From positions 1 through 45,590 of the forward strand of contig CASFFZ010000008.1 of assembly GCA_949294095.1 (NCBI GenBank): DNA of 45,590 nucleotides, written 5' to 3'. The position numbers and the translations under genes are program-made. Each line of letters starts with the position of its first letter. Positions within the stretch are counted from its first letter, which is position 1. Below, in pieces: positions 14,905 through 24,174 of this stretch. The DNA is from an uncultured bacterium. Lineage in GTDB: Bacteria; Elusimicrobiota; Elusimicrobia; Elusimicrobiales; Elusimicrobiaceae. The notes beneath the pieces were generated by a model, which was not told the DNA's origin, searched no databases, and saw nothing but the letters and a program-made list of their open reading frames with translations.

Positions 14905-16602
14905 TTAATCCGCCAGTATTTTTAAATTGCGTTTGGCTATTTTATTTTTGGGATCTGCTTTTAGCGCCTGCCGGTAATAATTTTGGGCGGCTGCATCATC
15001 CCCCGCTACAACGGCGGCCGTCCCTAGTCCCAGCCACGCCAGCGCGTCCTGCGGCGCCTGCTTCCCGGCTTGCTCAAAAGCCTCCGCCGCCAGCGCGGCA
15101 TCTCCGCGCGCCAGCGCCGCCACCCCCTGCAGCAGCCGGCACAGTCCGTCCGCCGGGCACTGCGGCGCATAATCGGCCAGTTCTTCTTCGGCGTCATCCA
15201 CAAACGCAAGCCACGTGCGCCCCATTACCCAAAGCCCCATATCATTGCCCACAATGCGCGGGTCATACACGGCTTTGGGGGCCGTGGTATTATTCTGCGT
15301 CAGGGCGGAAGGGGAAGCATAGTCCGGCGTGCGGCCCTGCAAAGATAAATTGATGTTATACGATTCGCCCGCTTGGGCCAGCGTCTGCTCCAAGCCCGAC
15401 ACGAACTGTTCAATCTGCTCGGCGCGCTCTTGCGAAGATCCCGCCGGCAGTGAAAAAATGCGTTTAAACGTGCGCGAGGTTGAAGCACCCGCCAAATTGC
15501 CGTCCGCCCGCAGGCGCTGGTAGGCCTGCTCAAACGTGTTGCCGCGGCGGGAATCGGAAGTATTTTGAGGAGAGGAAACGGGATTATATTCCAAGGACAC
15601 TTCTATATTGACCGTTTTGGACGGAGATACTTTTTCCAAGCTGTTTTGAAACTGGCGTATTTCTTCGCGAAAATCCTCCGCCCCGCGGCCGCTGGCGCGG
15701 TAGACGGCATTAAGCGCTAATCCGTCCGCCTTAAAACGCGTGATGGAAAACGCTTCCTCCAGCACTTCCCTTGCCTTGTCCGCCTCGCCTTGGCGCATGA
15801 GTAAAGAAGCATAGCGCAGGCGGGCCACATAGTCCCCCGGTTTGGTGCGTACGGCTTTTTTATAGTATTTTAAAGCGTCCTGCGGGCGGTTTAATTTCTC
15901 GTACAAAGTCCCCAGGCTCAGCTGGGCGTCTTCGTAATAGGGAAATAATTTAAGCGCTTTTTTAAACGATTTTTCGGCTTGCTCATCCCGCCCCAACGCC
16001 TCGTAAAGCGTGCCCAGCTGGTAGTGGTAGAGCGGCTCGCGCGGGGCCAGTTCTACCGCACGGCGAAAATGCTCCAGCGCTTTATCTAAATTTAATTGCA
16101 CCGCATAGGTGGAGCCCAAATTCATGTGCGTGTCCGCCTGGTTGGGATCGAGCGCATTGGCCTTTAAAAAGTATTCCTGCGCCTGGGGCACGTCTCCCTT
16201 CCAGCCGCTGGCAATCCCCAGCAATTGGTAAGCCATGGCATTGGAAGGATCCAAACGAAGCGCTTCTTGGTATTCACTTTCGGCCGAGTCCACCTGCCCC
16301 ATCCAGTAAAGCGACGCACCCAGCAGCAGGTAAGGAAGCGGATCTTTGGAATTTTTGATCACGGCTTTGGCAAAACTGTTAGACGCATCTTTATAGCGGG
16401 CCTGTGCCATTTCCCCCATGCCGCGGCGCATATCGGTAACGGACTGCTCCAGCATAATTCTGTCCCACACGGTTTGGGAATAGTCGGTCTTTACTTCCTG
16501 CTTGCGAAAGGAAAACGGAAAAAAGGCCCCCGCACAAGGCGGCTTCGCCCCAAAAAGGATTTCCATTCCTACCAGCAGTGCTAACATGCGTTTCCAGTTC
16601 AT
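14905..16602 (-). CDS. Secreted or envelope TPR-repeat protein
   Basis: This 565-residue protein has an N-terminal hydrophobic signal (MNWKRMLALLVGMEILFG). It continues with about nine tetratricopeptide repeats (roughly 55-310; for example NAMAYQLLGIASGWKGD, ADTHMNLGSTYAVQLN, EDAQLSLGTLYEKLN), a middle region without repeats, and two more TPRs at the C-terminus. TPRs mediate protein contacts. I chose ATG 16602 because the 33-codon upstream extension contains the terminator of the preceding large gene. The middle has two similar beta-like segments (VNIEVSLEYNP and YNINLSLQGRT). Its partner is unknown; it could serve envelope assembly. Confidence 0.75.
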   Translation of the reverse strand: MNWKRMLALLVGMEILFGAKPPCAGAFFPFSFRKQEVKTDYSQTVWDRIMLEQSVTDMRRGMGEMAQARYKDASNSFAKAVIKNSKDPLPYLLLGASLYWMGQVDSAESEYQEALRLDPSNAMAYQLLGIASGWKGDVPQAQEYFLKANALDPNQADTHMNLGSTYAVQLNLDKALEHFRRAVELAPREPLYHYQLGTLYEALGRDEQAEKSFKKALKLFPYYEDAQLSLGTLYEKLNRPQDALKYYKKAVRTKPGDYVARLRYASLLMRQGEADKAREVLEEAFSITRFKADGLALNAVYRASGRGAEDFREEIRQFQNSLEKVSPSKTVNIEVSLEYNPVSSPQNTSDSRRGNTFEQAYQRLRADGNLAGASTSRTFKRIFSLPAGSSQERAEQIEQFVSGLEQTLAQAGESYNINLSLQGRTPDYASPSALTQNNTTAPKAVYDPRIVGNDMGLWVMGRTWLAFVDDAEEELADYAPQCPADGLCRLLQGVAALARGDAALAAEAFEQAGKQAPQDALAWLGLGTAAVVAGDDAAAQNYYRQALKADPKNKIAKRNLKILAD

Positions 16603-16646
16603 ATGTATATGATAAATAAAAACAGACTGCCGGGGCAAACGGACAT

Positions 16647-16675
16647 AAAAAATCCCCGGGATATACCCGGGGATT
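16647..16675 (-). terminator. Terminator of the 1278-residue protein gene
   Basis: A 10-bp perfect stem (16651-16660 with 16666-16675) and a 5-nt loop are followed by six T residues on the minus strand. It lies 51 bp past the stop of the large gene and closes the transcript of region 3. Confidence 0.88.
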
Positions 16676-16725
16676 TGTTTGTTCAAACTATTCCAACTCA
16701 ACTGAATCTGAAACGATCTCGCTGC

Positions 16726-19700
16726 CTAGTCTTCCGCCACACCCGTTCCAGATGCAGAAGAAGCTCTGTATTGATGTCCACATGTATTTTTGCCACTGCT
16801 CGGTTTAGCGTTTTTGCCGTTTACGCATACAGCGCCCACATATTGCAACGCTTCCGCCACCGGCATATTGCCTTTTAAGCCGCACGAGGTATCCGAATCG
16901 TTAAAGATACGGGAATACGCCCGAACGTAGTTTTGGCGGTTGATATCGTCAATCGTGGCGTTGGTGCTGAAACCTGCCAGCTCTTCATCCGTGGCAGACA
17001 TCTTCTGCTCAAAGCCTACCGCCTCCGCAATGGCATGCAGCGGATACGTAGACGGATCAAACCCGTCTTTGGCCCAGCCGCCATTCTTAATTTGCGTTAA
17101 GTAAGAATCACGGCCCGTGCGCCCGGCCAAGGGAGCTACGCTAGCCAAGTCGCCAATCTTTTTATGACTCCAGTTATAGTGACCGTAGTGATAAGGAACT
17201 ACAGAATCCTTAGCCCTTACGGTTCGCCCATCGATTTCTTTGGCGGAGCCGCAGCCTAAGAAACGGCGGTCTACAATCTTATTCCCGGCCGAATCCATCG
17301 CAAACAAAGCCGGGAAGTACGAGGAGTTCGGCCCCGTATAGGCGGCAAATGCACCAAACGTATTTCTCCACACCGATCTGTCTTTAAGCATCTGCGGATC
17401 ATACGAGTTGTAGCCAATCGTTTTGCCCAATGCGCACACCACATTCAGCGGTACCTGCGCCTGCGGATTGCGGGAATACGCAATCGTCATGGCGTCTACC
17501 AACTGCGGCACGGTAACAGTTCCGCTATGGACGAATTTCGTTTTGGCATCGGTAAACTCTTCGCTGGCGTTTACTTCCGCAAGGACGCTGTCCACATACT
17601 CTTTTACTTCCTGCTGGTTCATCATCTTGGCGGCACCTTGGCCGGATTTGCGTGCATTGCCTACTGCCGTACAATTATCGGTAGACAAGGCGCTTTCATA
17701 AGACCGTTCGCCTCCTTTGGCAAACACCTTCATCGTCGGGAATTTAAGCAAGTCTACACGTTCATGGGAAAAGCGGAACGAAATGCCCAAATCGCCGTTC
17801 ATTTTATTGGCCAAGATCAACGTGGTGTCTCCGTCCGGATCCGGTTGCGGATCGGGCGGATCGTCCGGCGGATCTTCTGGGTCTTCCTCTACGTCCGTGG
17901 GAAAACCAATCGGCTCCGAATTGTCGCTGTAGTAGCAAGTGGCCGTGCTGACGATATTACCCGGTTTATCTGCGCCTAACGCAGCACCCGGCTTGCCGTC
18001 TGCAGTCAACGCCCGGATATTGCCGTTTTGGCAGCCGCCTTTGGTAATAGAACTGCCATCCGTAGTAAGCGAATCGCACTGGCGCACTTCCCACGTGATG
18101 ACGACACGCCCGCCGGCATTGCGCAATGCCGCAATTTCAGAAGACGTAGCTACCACTTGGTAGTCATCCCCCGCACCCGGCAGATTGGCGCGCTCTTTGC
18201 CCAAGCTCTGGGTTACAAAACCCGCATTGGTAATATTATCACTCCACGCGCCTTTAAACGGCCGGACATCTTGGTGCGGAATATAGAACCACTGGCCGCC
18301 ATCGGACGTTTTGGTAGACGTTGTAATCGCCGCGGGCTGGGTGTTATTTTCCCCTTGGATCGTATACGAGAGCAGGAAACGGCTCTTCATCGCGTTATAC
18401 GCCTGGGCACCCGTCATCCCGTTCGTAAACGTCAAATGCGCATACGGGAAGCTTTGTTTCATTTCGCCTTGGGGATTGGAGATATTCGCCAAGTAATCGC
18501 AGCTGATGCGCACCAGCGGGAACGGACAACGCGCTCCCGTTACCCAATCTTTGCCTTCTTTGGCTTTTTTGGTGGAAATACCCAGATTTTGCTTCGTTCC
18601 CACTTTTACCGCATCCCGGATGATCCCGCCTTCTCTAAGCGTATCCATGAACGCTTTGTAAGTGGGCAAGGTTCCACCGTCCACCAAAGAGACTATTTTT
18701 TCAGCCTTATCAATGTCCGTCGCCTGTGCATTGATGTCACTCAAGCACTGCATTTTATTAAGCCACCCCAGTTTGTGGCATTTGGCAATAGCTTCTTTAT
18801 ACGACGAGGCTGTAAAAGCTCCATGTTTGCCAAACTGTCCGTCTGAGCCTGGTTTATTTAGGCCCCAATAGCCCTTGTAGGTGTATGTCGTTTTTTCCTG
18901 CAGAGCAGTCGTTTTGATTTTTTTATTTTTAATGGCAACGCTTTCCACAAACATCGGAACAAAATTGCTGCGTTGCGTAATCGCCGTGATGTTACTGTTA
19001 AATTCGGGGCCTTTACCGATATATCCCACCACCAAAGCAGCTTCCTGTTCATCCGGCGGCAGGTTGTAGTACGCGTTTAATTGCGCCGTCGGCACACCCA
19101 CCACATAGTGGTACACGCTCCAACCGCTTTTGGTGCTGGCAAAGTCGGCATAATAGACGCCGTCTTTGGAAAAGGTATTGCAGTCGCCCGCTTCCGGGAA
19201 AGTGCCCACATTTTTGCCGGCAACTCTATTCCACCAAGCCATCAATCTGGCACCCAAGCCGTTGCTCAAGCAATCCATACGCTGGGCAATGGGGCCCATG
19301 GAAACTTCATTAGAGGTGCTCCCTTTCCACGGGTCTTGAACATCTTTCTGTACCCCGTAGCCGAAATGGGCGCGGCACTGGTCTTTGCTAAACTCAACGG
19401 TCGGATAAGTTTTTTTCCATTCCTTTTCCGTCAATCCGGCGCATTCTGCTTCAGATCCTGCCCCGGCCTTCGCACCCAAGAATTTACCCATAGACCAGTC
19501 GTCCGTCCCCGTGATGATACAAGAGAGGAAGCCGTCCAAGAATTTCTGCGCTAAGCCGACGCCGAATTTAATCCAGTCCCACTTATGGTTGAACCGCGCT
19601 TCCCATTCCATCTGGGAGCGGCGTTTCATCATATCCCACCACCAGGGTTCTTTGCCGTTAAAAGCGAAATGGCGTTCCAAACTGCCGTTGCCGCCGCCGG

Positions 19701-20562
19701 GGCCAAAAGCCCCGCCGGAAAGCCCGCCGATTTTGGCAGGTTCAACCGGTCTCATTTGGGCGTCCATCAAGGCCTGCATGGCATTGGATTTGGACATGGC
19801 GTCTTTTGAACGTCTGGCTTCCGCCGCCGCGCCTTGCCCAAAATAACTGCGGCTCGGTTTGCCTGCCGCCTGCAACGGCTGCAGCGAAACCGGCTTGGGG
19901 CTGTTGCGCGGGCCGTCGGCCGATACGCGCTGCGCGGCCGTTTTCAAGCCGCCGCCCCACATGCCAACGCCCAATTTCCCGCCGCTGCGGCTGGTAAGCC
20001 CGGCCGAAGTAAGCGGGTTAATTTTCGTTGCCGCACGGCGGAAAGCCGCACGCGTGGCAGGCGCTGCAGTGTTTCTGTAAATGTTGGTATTATTTTCTTC
20101 CACAGAAGTACCCGTATAGGAAGAATCATCCAAACCACTGCGGTCAAAGTCGTACAGACTGGAATCGTCCACCGGTTCCTCATCCGAGCCAAATCCTTTA
20201 ATCAAGCTCAGAGGGTCGCGGCCGGCAAGTTGCGCAATCTGTCCTTCCGGATCCCCGGTAACCGTATCAAAACCATACCGTTCGGGATCGAATATAGATT
20301 CCTCACTGCCGGGAGTAATCATCGGTTCTTCATTTACTTGCCCACTGTACTTGTACAGAAAAGGCAGCAGCAACAATGCTACCAAGGCTGCAATAAAGAA
20401 CGGGGCATCCCTTTTGGTTCTCTCAAAGAGAGTCTTTTTCGGTTTGCCGTCGCTCCCGATTTTGGAGGAAATACGATTAGCAAAAGATTTAAAAGCAGCC
20501 GGTTTGCTGTTTTTAATCTTATCGCTAAAGGTAAAACTATCCTTCTTTTTTTCCTCTGGCAT
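16726..20562 (-). CDS. 1278-residue membrane-anchored, cysteine-rich protein of unknown function
   Basis: I do not recognise this protein. A basic cytoplasmic N-terminus of about 50 residues precedes a single transmembrane helix (54-71). About 1200 residues lie on the outer side. An Asp/Ser-rich linker and an Ala/Arg/Gly-rich zone (to about 300) lead to a Trp-rich stretch (GKEPWWWDMMKRRSQMEWE). Two globular parts follow, split by an acidic Pro/Asp linker (about 886-908). All 18 cysteines lie after the helix, an even number that suits disulfides. AGGAGG precedes ATG 20562. It has its own promoter and terminator, and follows the 507-residue gene. The size and topology suggest a structural or surface-exposed envelope protein. 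Confidence 0.75.
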   Translation of the reverse strand: MPEEKKKDSFTFSDKIKNSKPAAFKSFANRISSKIGSDGKPKKTLFERTKRDAPFFIAALVALLLLPFLYKYSGQVNEEPMITPGSEESIFDPERYGFDTVTGDPEGQIAQLAGRDPLSLIKGFGSDEEPVDDSSLYDFDRSGLDDSSYTGTSVEENNTNIYRNTAAPATRAAFRRAATKINPLTSAGLTSRSGGKLGVGMWGGGLKTAAQRVSADGPRNSPKPVSLQPLQAAGKPSRSYFGQGAAAEARRSKDAMSKSNAMQALMDAQMRPVEPAKIGGLSGGAFGPGGGNGSLERHFAFNGKEPWWWDMMKRRSQMEWEARFNHKWDWIKFGVGLAQKFLDGFLSCIITGTDDWSMGKFLGAKAGAGSEAECAGLTEKEWKKTYPTVEFSKDQCRAHFGYGVQKDVQDPWKGSTSNEVSMGPIAQRMDCLSNGLGARLMAWWNRVAGKNVGTFPEAGDCNTFSKDGVYYADFASTKSGWSVYHYVVGVPTAQLNAYYNLPPDEQEAALVVGYIGKGPEFNSNITAITQRSNFVPMFVESVAIKNKKIKTTALQEKTTYTYKGYWGLNKPGSDGQFGKHGAFTASSYKEAIAKCHKLGWLNKMQCLSDINAQATDIDKAEKIVSLVDGGTLPTYKAFMDTLREGGIIRDAVKVGTKQNLGISTKKAKEGKDWVTGARCPFPLVRISCDYLANISNPQGEMKQSFPYAHLTFTNGMTGAQAYNAMKSRFLLSYTIQGENNTQPAAITTSTKTSDGGQWFYIPHQDVRPFKGAWSDNITNAGFVTQSLGKERANLPGAGDDYQVVATSSEIAALRNAGGRVVITWEVRQCDSLTTDGSSITKGGCQNGNIRALTADGKPGAALGADKPGNIVSTATCYYSDNSEPIGFPTDVEEDPEDPPDDPPDPQPDPDGDTTLILANKMNGDLGISFRFSHERVDLLKFPTMKVFAKGGERSYESALSTDNCTAVGNARKSGQGAAKMMNQQEVKEYVDSVLAEVNASEEFTDAKTKFVHSGTVTVPQLVDAMTIAYSRNPQAQVPLNVVCALGKTIGYNSYDPQMLKDRSVWRNTFGAFAAYTGPNSSYFPALFAMDSAGNKIVDRRFLGCGSAKEIDGRTVRAKDSVVPYHYGHYNWSHKKIGDLASVAPLAGRTGRDSYLTQIKNGGWAKDGFDPSTYPLHAIAEAVGFEQKMSATDEELAGFSTNATIDDINRQNYVRAYSRIFNDSDTSCGLKGNMPVAEALQYVGAVCVNGKNAKPSSGKNTCGHQYRASSASGTGVAED

Positions 20563-20737
20563 AACTGCCTCCTATCAAAATAAAACTGCCGGTTTGGCTT
20601 TATGTCAAAGCCCAGGAAAGCAATCCCCGTCGGGAACTCTTTCCTTGTACTGCATTTTTCTATAATAAAGAAATGGGTTGTTCAGAGCTGGTCCCCCACT
20701 CCGTAACAACTTTCTTTATACATACTTCCTTACTTCT

Positions 20738-20765
20738 ATTATACAATTAAATCCGTTTTTTTCAA
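20738..20765 (-). promoter_or_regulatory. Promoter of the 1278-residue protein gene
   Basis: Minus-strand TTGAAA (20765-20760) and TATAAT (20743-20738) are 16 bp apart. A second candidate follows downstream: TTGACA at 20608-20603, 17 bp before a weaker TTTTAT. The leader between them contains a possible 13-codon peptide (20723 to 20682) and a small GGCTTT/AAAGCC hairpin. Confidence 0.65.
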
Positions 20766-20773
20766 GGGGATTT

Positions 20774-22297
20774 TTAATACATCCGCATACTTCCCCAATC
20801 CGTTTCCGGGAAAAAATCCCCCGCGTTGGGATCCACCGGCTCGCCGTTTACCCCGACGTTAAAGGTGCCTTTTACCAAATCCGTTACGCCGCTTTGCGAA
20901 CATCCGCCGTTATAGCAGTCGCCTTCTTCATAATCGGCGGCGGCCTTAATTTTGCCTAAGCAGGCCTGTTGGTCTTCCGGCGTTTCCAAGGCGGCGCATT
21001 TTTCTTTTTCCGCCTCACAATAAGAGGCGTACTGATCGTAACGGGCTTGCAGGTTATTCGTAGTGCAGGTGCCTTCCCGCCCCGATTTTACGGCTATGCC
21101 GCAAAAGGTGCCTAAGTCGGAATAGGCCAGCTTAATCTGTTCGCATTGGTTGCGCAGCACTGCCAGACGGTTGGAGAAATCTCCGTTTACGTCTTCGCAT
21201 GTTTTAGGAAAAGCGGAGGCCAGCGCATTGATGCCGGATTTGGCCGCCTGCAATTGATTGGTAAGCGTTTCCCCCGAAGAACTCAAGGCGCGTTCGCATT
21301 CTTTTTCATTTTCCAAACGCAGCTTAATACTGTCCACATCCGCCACGACGTCATCCGGGCTGATGCCTATCCCCGAAAATCCGGACGAATCAAATACTTT
21401 TTTAGGCATATCCGCCCCGTCAAAACCGGCACTGGCTAACGTTTTTTTGAGCACCACATTGGGCGTGCGGCGCGCACTCATTCCCGTCAGCCAAGCGTAA
21501 TACATATCCCGCTGGGCTTTGTGGTTGCCAATTTCCGTTATGGGGTTTAATTGGGAGAGCGTCCCCCCCGTTTGTAAGGATTTAGCCAAATTTTGCAGGC
21601 CGGCATCCGAACGAATGGCCTTATCCGCCATCCGGCCCAACCAGTCCGACGGCCCGGCCCCGGCGATATTCGGATTGGCTATTTTTTTAAGGGAATTGAC
21701 CGAATTGAACCCGTCTTTGGGATCCCTCCCCAAGGCAGAGGCATCTTCCCCGAAAAAGACTTCTCCCGGATCCGTTTTATTTGCCTGTGTGTTGGCGGAA
21801 TCTCCCGTGATGCGGGCCGCGGGCGAATTGGCATCATCGCCGGAAAAAGAACCTGCAATCAAATCCCCGGCTTTGCCCTGCCGCGCAAGAGCGCTATTTA
21901 CCGCCTGTAAATTAATTAGGCTGGAATCTTTCTGCGCCGTCATCCGTTCATGGGCGGTGGCAAATCCGCCGTCATTTCCAAACACGCCGGCTACGTTCGG
22001 GCCGGGCAGTTCCCCGCGGGCAATTTTGGAATGTTCACTCCACGACAAAAGCGCCTTTAAAAAAGACATTTCCTGCGTCTCTTCCGGCGTATATCCCATG
22101 GCCCACACCAGATTGCGCAGAAACGGAATTTTGCTAACGGGCACCACCCCGGTAACCAACAACAGAAAAAAGAACAAAATAAACACCGCCCACGCTCTTT
22201 TGGAGCGGGCAAGACGTTTTAACTCCGCCCACAGAACCGCCAAGGCGCTTTGCTCTTGGGGATCTTTCGGCCGTGTGTGTTTATTTTGTTCTTTCAT
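20774..22297 (-). CDS. 507-residue membrane-anchored, cysteine-rich protein of unknown function
   Basis: I do not recognise this protein. A basic N-terminus (about 35 residues) is followed by one transmembrane helix (36-58) and an extracytoplasmic part. That part begins with a Ser/Asp/Asn-rich low-complexity zone and turns helical after about residue 330. Ten cysteines all fall in the last 180 residues, often spaced in helix-like patterns (TCEDV, QCEQIKLAYSDLGTFCG, YCEAEKEKCAALE). This suggests a disulfide-braced helical bundle. The topology matches the 1278-residue protein encoded next to it. A 13-bp hairpin lies just upstream, and no clear ribosome site is seen before ATG 22297. Confidence 0.7.
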   Translation of the reverse strand: MKEQNKHTRPKDPQEQSALAVLWAELKRLARSKRAWAVFILFFFLLLVTGVVPVSKIPFLRNLVWAMGYTPEETQEMSFLKALLSWSEHSKIARGELPGPNVAGVFGNDGGFATAHERMTAQKDSSLINLQAVNSALARQGKAGDLIAGSFSGDDANSPAARITGDSANTQANKTDPGEVFFGEDASALGRDPKDGFNSVNSLKKIANPNIAGAGPSDWLGRMADKAIRSDAGLQNLAKSLQTGGTLSQLNPITEIGNHKAQRDMYYAWLTGMSARRTPNVVLKKTLASAGFDGADMPKKVFDSSGFSGIGISPDDVVADVDSIKLRLENEKECERALSSSGETLTNQLQAAKSGINALASAFPKTCEDVNGDFSNRLAVLRNQCEQIKLAYSDLGTFCGIAVKSGREGTCTTNNLQARYDQYASYCEAEKEKCAALETPEDQQACLGKIKAAADYEEGDCYNGGCSQSGVTDLVKGTFNVGVNGEPVDPNAGDFFPETDWGSMRMY

Positions 22298-22311
22298 CTT
22301 TTGGGATACAC

Positions 22312-22343
22312 ACGGAAGGAACGCGTTTCTGCGTTCCTTCCGT
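22312..22343 (-). other. 13-bp intergenic hairpin between two unknown genes
   Basis: A perfect 13-bp stem (22312-22324 with 22331-22343) with a 6-nt loop fills the 60-bp gap between the 503- and 507-residue genes. No T-tract follows on either strand. It may be a processing or stability element that sets different expression of the flanking genes, or a partial terminator. Confidence 0.65.
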
Positions 22344-22357
22344 TAGATTATTTAAGT

Positions 22358-23869
22358 TTAGGAGCGGGTGTCTTTATTGGCATCCAAATCGCTCTGCATT
22401 CCTTCGTTAATCAACTCTCCACCGACAGTAGTAAGACCCATCACGCCCACTGTCTTAGCAGCGGAAGTGAGTTTGCCCTGCATTTTCGCAACGGCTTCCG
22501 CTCCTGTCGTACCGGCTTTCATGGCATTCAAGCCAGCCCATATCGCTCCGCCGATTGCACCGGCTCCGGCGATCAGGGCCATCGTCGGCAAGAATACGCC
22601 GTCGTATTTGACCAGATAGTCAATCGCAAACCCCATCACTACCGCGGCGTAAGCCATTAAAACGCCTAACACAATCCAGCCGCCGATCACAAATGCGCCG
22701 CCGGCCACACCCATCAGCTTTCCTTTGGAAATCAAGAAGTAGCCAAGCGCAATCAACACCACCGCAGCGGCCGCTAAGGCAATCGTCATCCACATCAAAC
22801 GTTTATGGGCTTTATCACGCGCCTCCGCCTCGGCATCCACTTCAGGAATATAGTCACCGATGCCCTTTATTTGATTCTGAGTAGGAGTGATAAAATCGGC
22901 CGAACCGCCCGACTCAGAAGCAGAAGAAAGCCCATCTATCTGCATACCGCCCGAGTTTTCATAACTGGCCAGCCACGCAAGGGCTCCTTCGTTGGCGGAG
23001 CGGTTGCGGTTGGAAGCCGCATCAGCTGAACGTTTGCTAATATCTTTCAGTTCATTTTTTTCTTCAAACGATCGGCGCGCACGGGAAACGGAAGAATCTC
23101 TTCCGCCGGCCGTAAAACTGGAACGGCGGGCCTGATTAATAGCGGAAACAGCATTACTGCCGCTGGGCATCGCCCCGGAAAATTGATATCCTTCCGTGGC
23201 CCCGCCGGCCGCAGCACTTCCGCCGGACGCATTGCCGGAGGCAGCACTTCCCCGCCCCGCAGCAGAAGACGACCCTCCCGCGCTTCCGGACGTTGCATTA
23301 AACGCATTGCCGGATGCCCGGGCCATAGAGGCAGAGGCTAAAGTCGGGCGGGAAGCGGCATCCGCACCGGAACCGTTTCCCATAGCCGCCGCTACGGCCG
23401 CGGAATTAACCCCGGCGCCGGCACCGGCCGGCGCGGCTCTTCCGTCCGCAGCGGTTACTTCCAACGCTTTGTTGGCGCCCATGCCCAAGCCATCCGTAGC
23501 GGAAGTTTCGGCCGCTGCACCGAAAGAAACGTTTTTGATATTGTCTACCGCGTCTAAGCCAAAATTATTGGCCGAAGGGGAACCCGCTTCCATAGCGGCC
23601 CGCTCCTCGGCGGTAGCCACTTGGTTTAACGAATCTTTAATGTTAATGGAAGTACGCAACCCGTCCTTTTGCCGCAGCAAGCCTTCCTGTGCGGAAGAAC
23701 TGGTAATAGCCGACAAGGAACGCAAGGGACGTTCTTTGTTGACGAGAGCATTATCCGCCTCATAGGAACCGTAAATGGCCAAGACACTTACCCCGCCAAT
23801 GGCAGCCAGCTGGGGAAGCCCCATCACCAATTTACCGGATATGTTTTTTAAAATTTTAAACATATTCAT
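22358..23869 (-). CDS. 503-residue multi-pass membrane protein, paralogue of the 514-residue protein
   Basis: The family is not recognised. One N-terminal hydrophobic helix (about 16-34) is followed by about 250 residues rich in Ala, Gly and Ser. A conserved box, KRSADAASNRNRSANEGALA (about 276-295), comes next, then AWLASYENSGGM, and then four or so transmembrane helices (from about 355). It shares with the 514-residue protein the start pattern MNxFKxL, GLGMGAN, TLASAS, NAFN, the KRSADAA box, and the helix pair after it. GGAG lies eight bases before ATG 23869. The low-complexity zone is likely extracytoplasmic and the helices may build a membrane platform. Confidence 0.75.
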   Translation of the reverse strand: MNMFKILKNISGKLVMGLPQLAAIGGVSVLAIYGSYEADNALVNKERPLRSLSAITSSSAQEGLLRQKDGLRTSINIKDSLNQVATAEERAAMEAGSPSANNFGLDAVDNIKNVSFGAAAETSATDGLGMGANKALEVTAADGRAAPAGAGAGVNSAAVAAAMGNGSGADAASRPTLASASMARASGNAFNATSGSAGGSSSAAGRGSAASGNASGGSAAAGGATEGYQFSGAMPSGSNAVSAINQARRSSFTAGGRDSSVSRARRSFEEKNELKDISKRSADAASNRNRSANEGALAWLASYENSGGMQIDGLSSASESGGSADFITPTQNQIKGIGDYIPEVDAEAEARDKAHKRLMWMTIALAAAAVVLIALGYFLISKGKLMGVAGGAFVIGGWIVLGVLMAYAAVVMGFAIDYLVKYDGVFLPTMALIAGAGAIGGAIWAGLNAMKAGTTGAEAVAKMQGKLTSAAKTVGVMGLTTVGGELINEGMQSDLDANKDTRS

Positions 23870-23881
23870 ATGTATTTCTCC

Positions 23882-24166
23882 CTACTGCTTAAATGCATCC
23901 ACGGCGTTTTGTACACCCGATTGCACCGCCTGTTGTTCCATAGACGCCCGCTGATAAATAGCCTGTCGGCGCAGTAATTCTTGTTGCTGTTGTCGTTTCT
24001 GTTGTAGTGCAGCAATTTGACGTTCCGTTTCTTGTACTTGGGAATAAAAGTAAAAAATACCAATTACCCAAACGAGAAAAACGACCAACACCACACCCCT
24101 CGCAACAAAAACCATCTTACGCGATACTTGAATAGGAGGAGTAGATGCCTTTTTTTTATCAATCAT
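23882..24166 (-). CDS. 94-residue single-pass coiled-coil membrane protein
   Basis: This small protein has a basic N-terminus, one transmembrane helix (about 18-38) and a Gln/Arg-rich coiled coil (about 44-75, QVQETERQIAALQQKRQQQQ). A bitopic coiled-coil protein of this kind often spaces or joins larger membrane partners. The start is ATG 24166, five bases after AGGAG (24176-24172). A GTG at 24172 overlaps that ribosome site and is less likely. It lies tightly between the two paralogous multi-pass genes (12 bp to the next one), so all three are probably made together. The family is not recognised. Confidence 0.75.
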   Translation of the reverse strand: MIDKKKASTPPIQVSRKMVFVARGVVLVVFLVWVIGIFYFYSQVQETERQIAALQQKRQQQQELLRRQAIYQRASMEQQAVQSGVQNAVDAFKQ

Positions 24167-24174
24167 AAACACTC

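Noticed and set aside
20563..20773. Possible cyclic di-GMP riboswitch before the 1278-residue gene
   Set aside because: The leader has some short GC pairs, but I do not see the conserved core of the known cyclic di-GMP riboswitch classes.
21519..22346. A 275-codon plus-strand open frame
   Set aside because: It is antisense to the 507-residue protein gene, which has a clear anchor helix and a coherent cysteine pattern.
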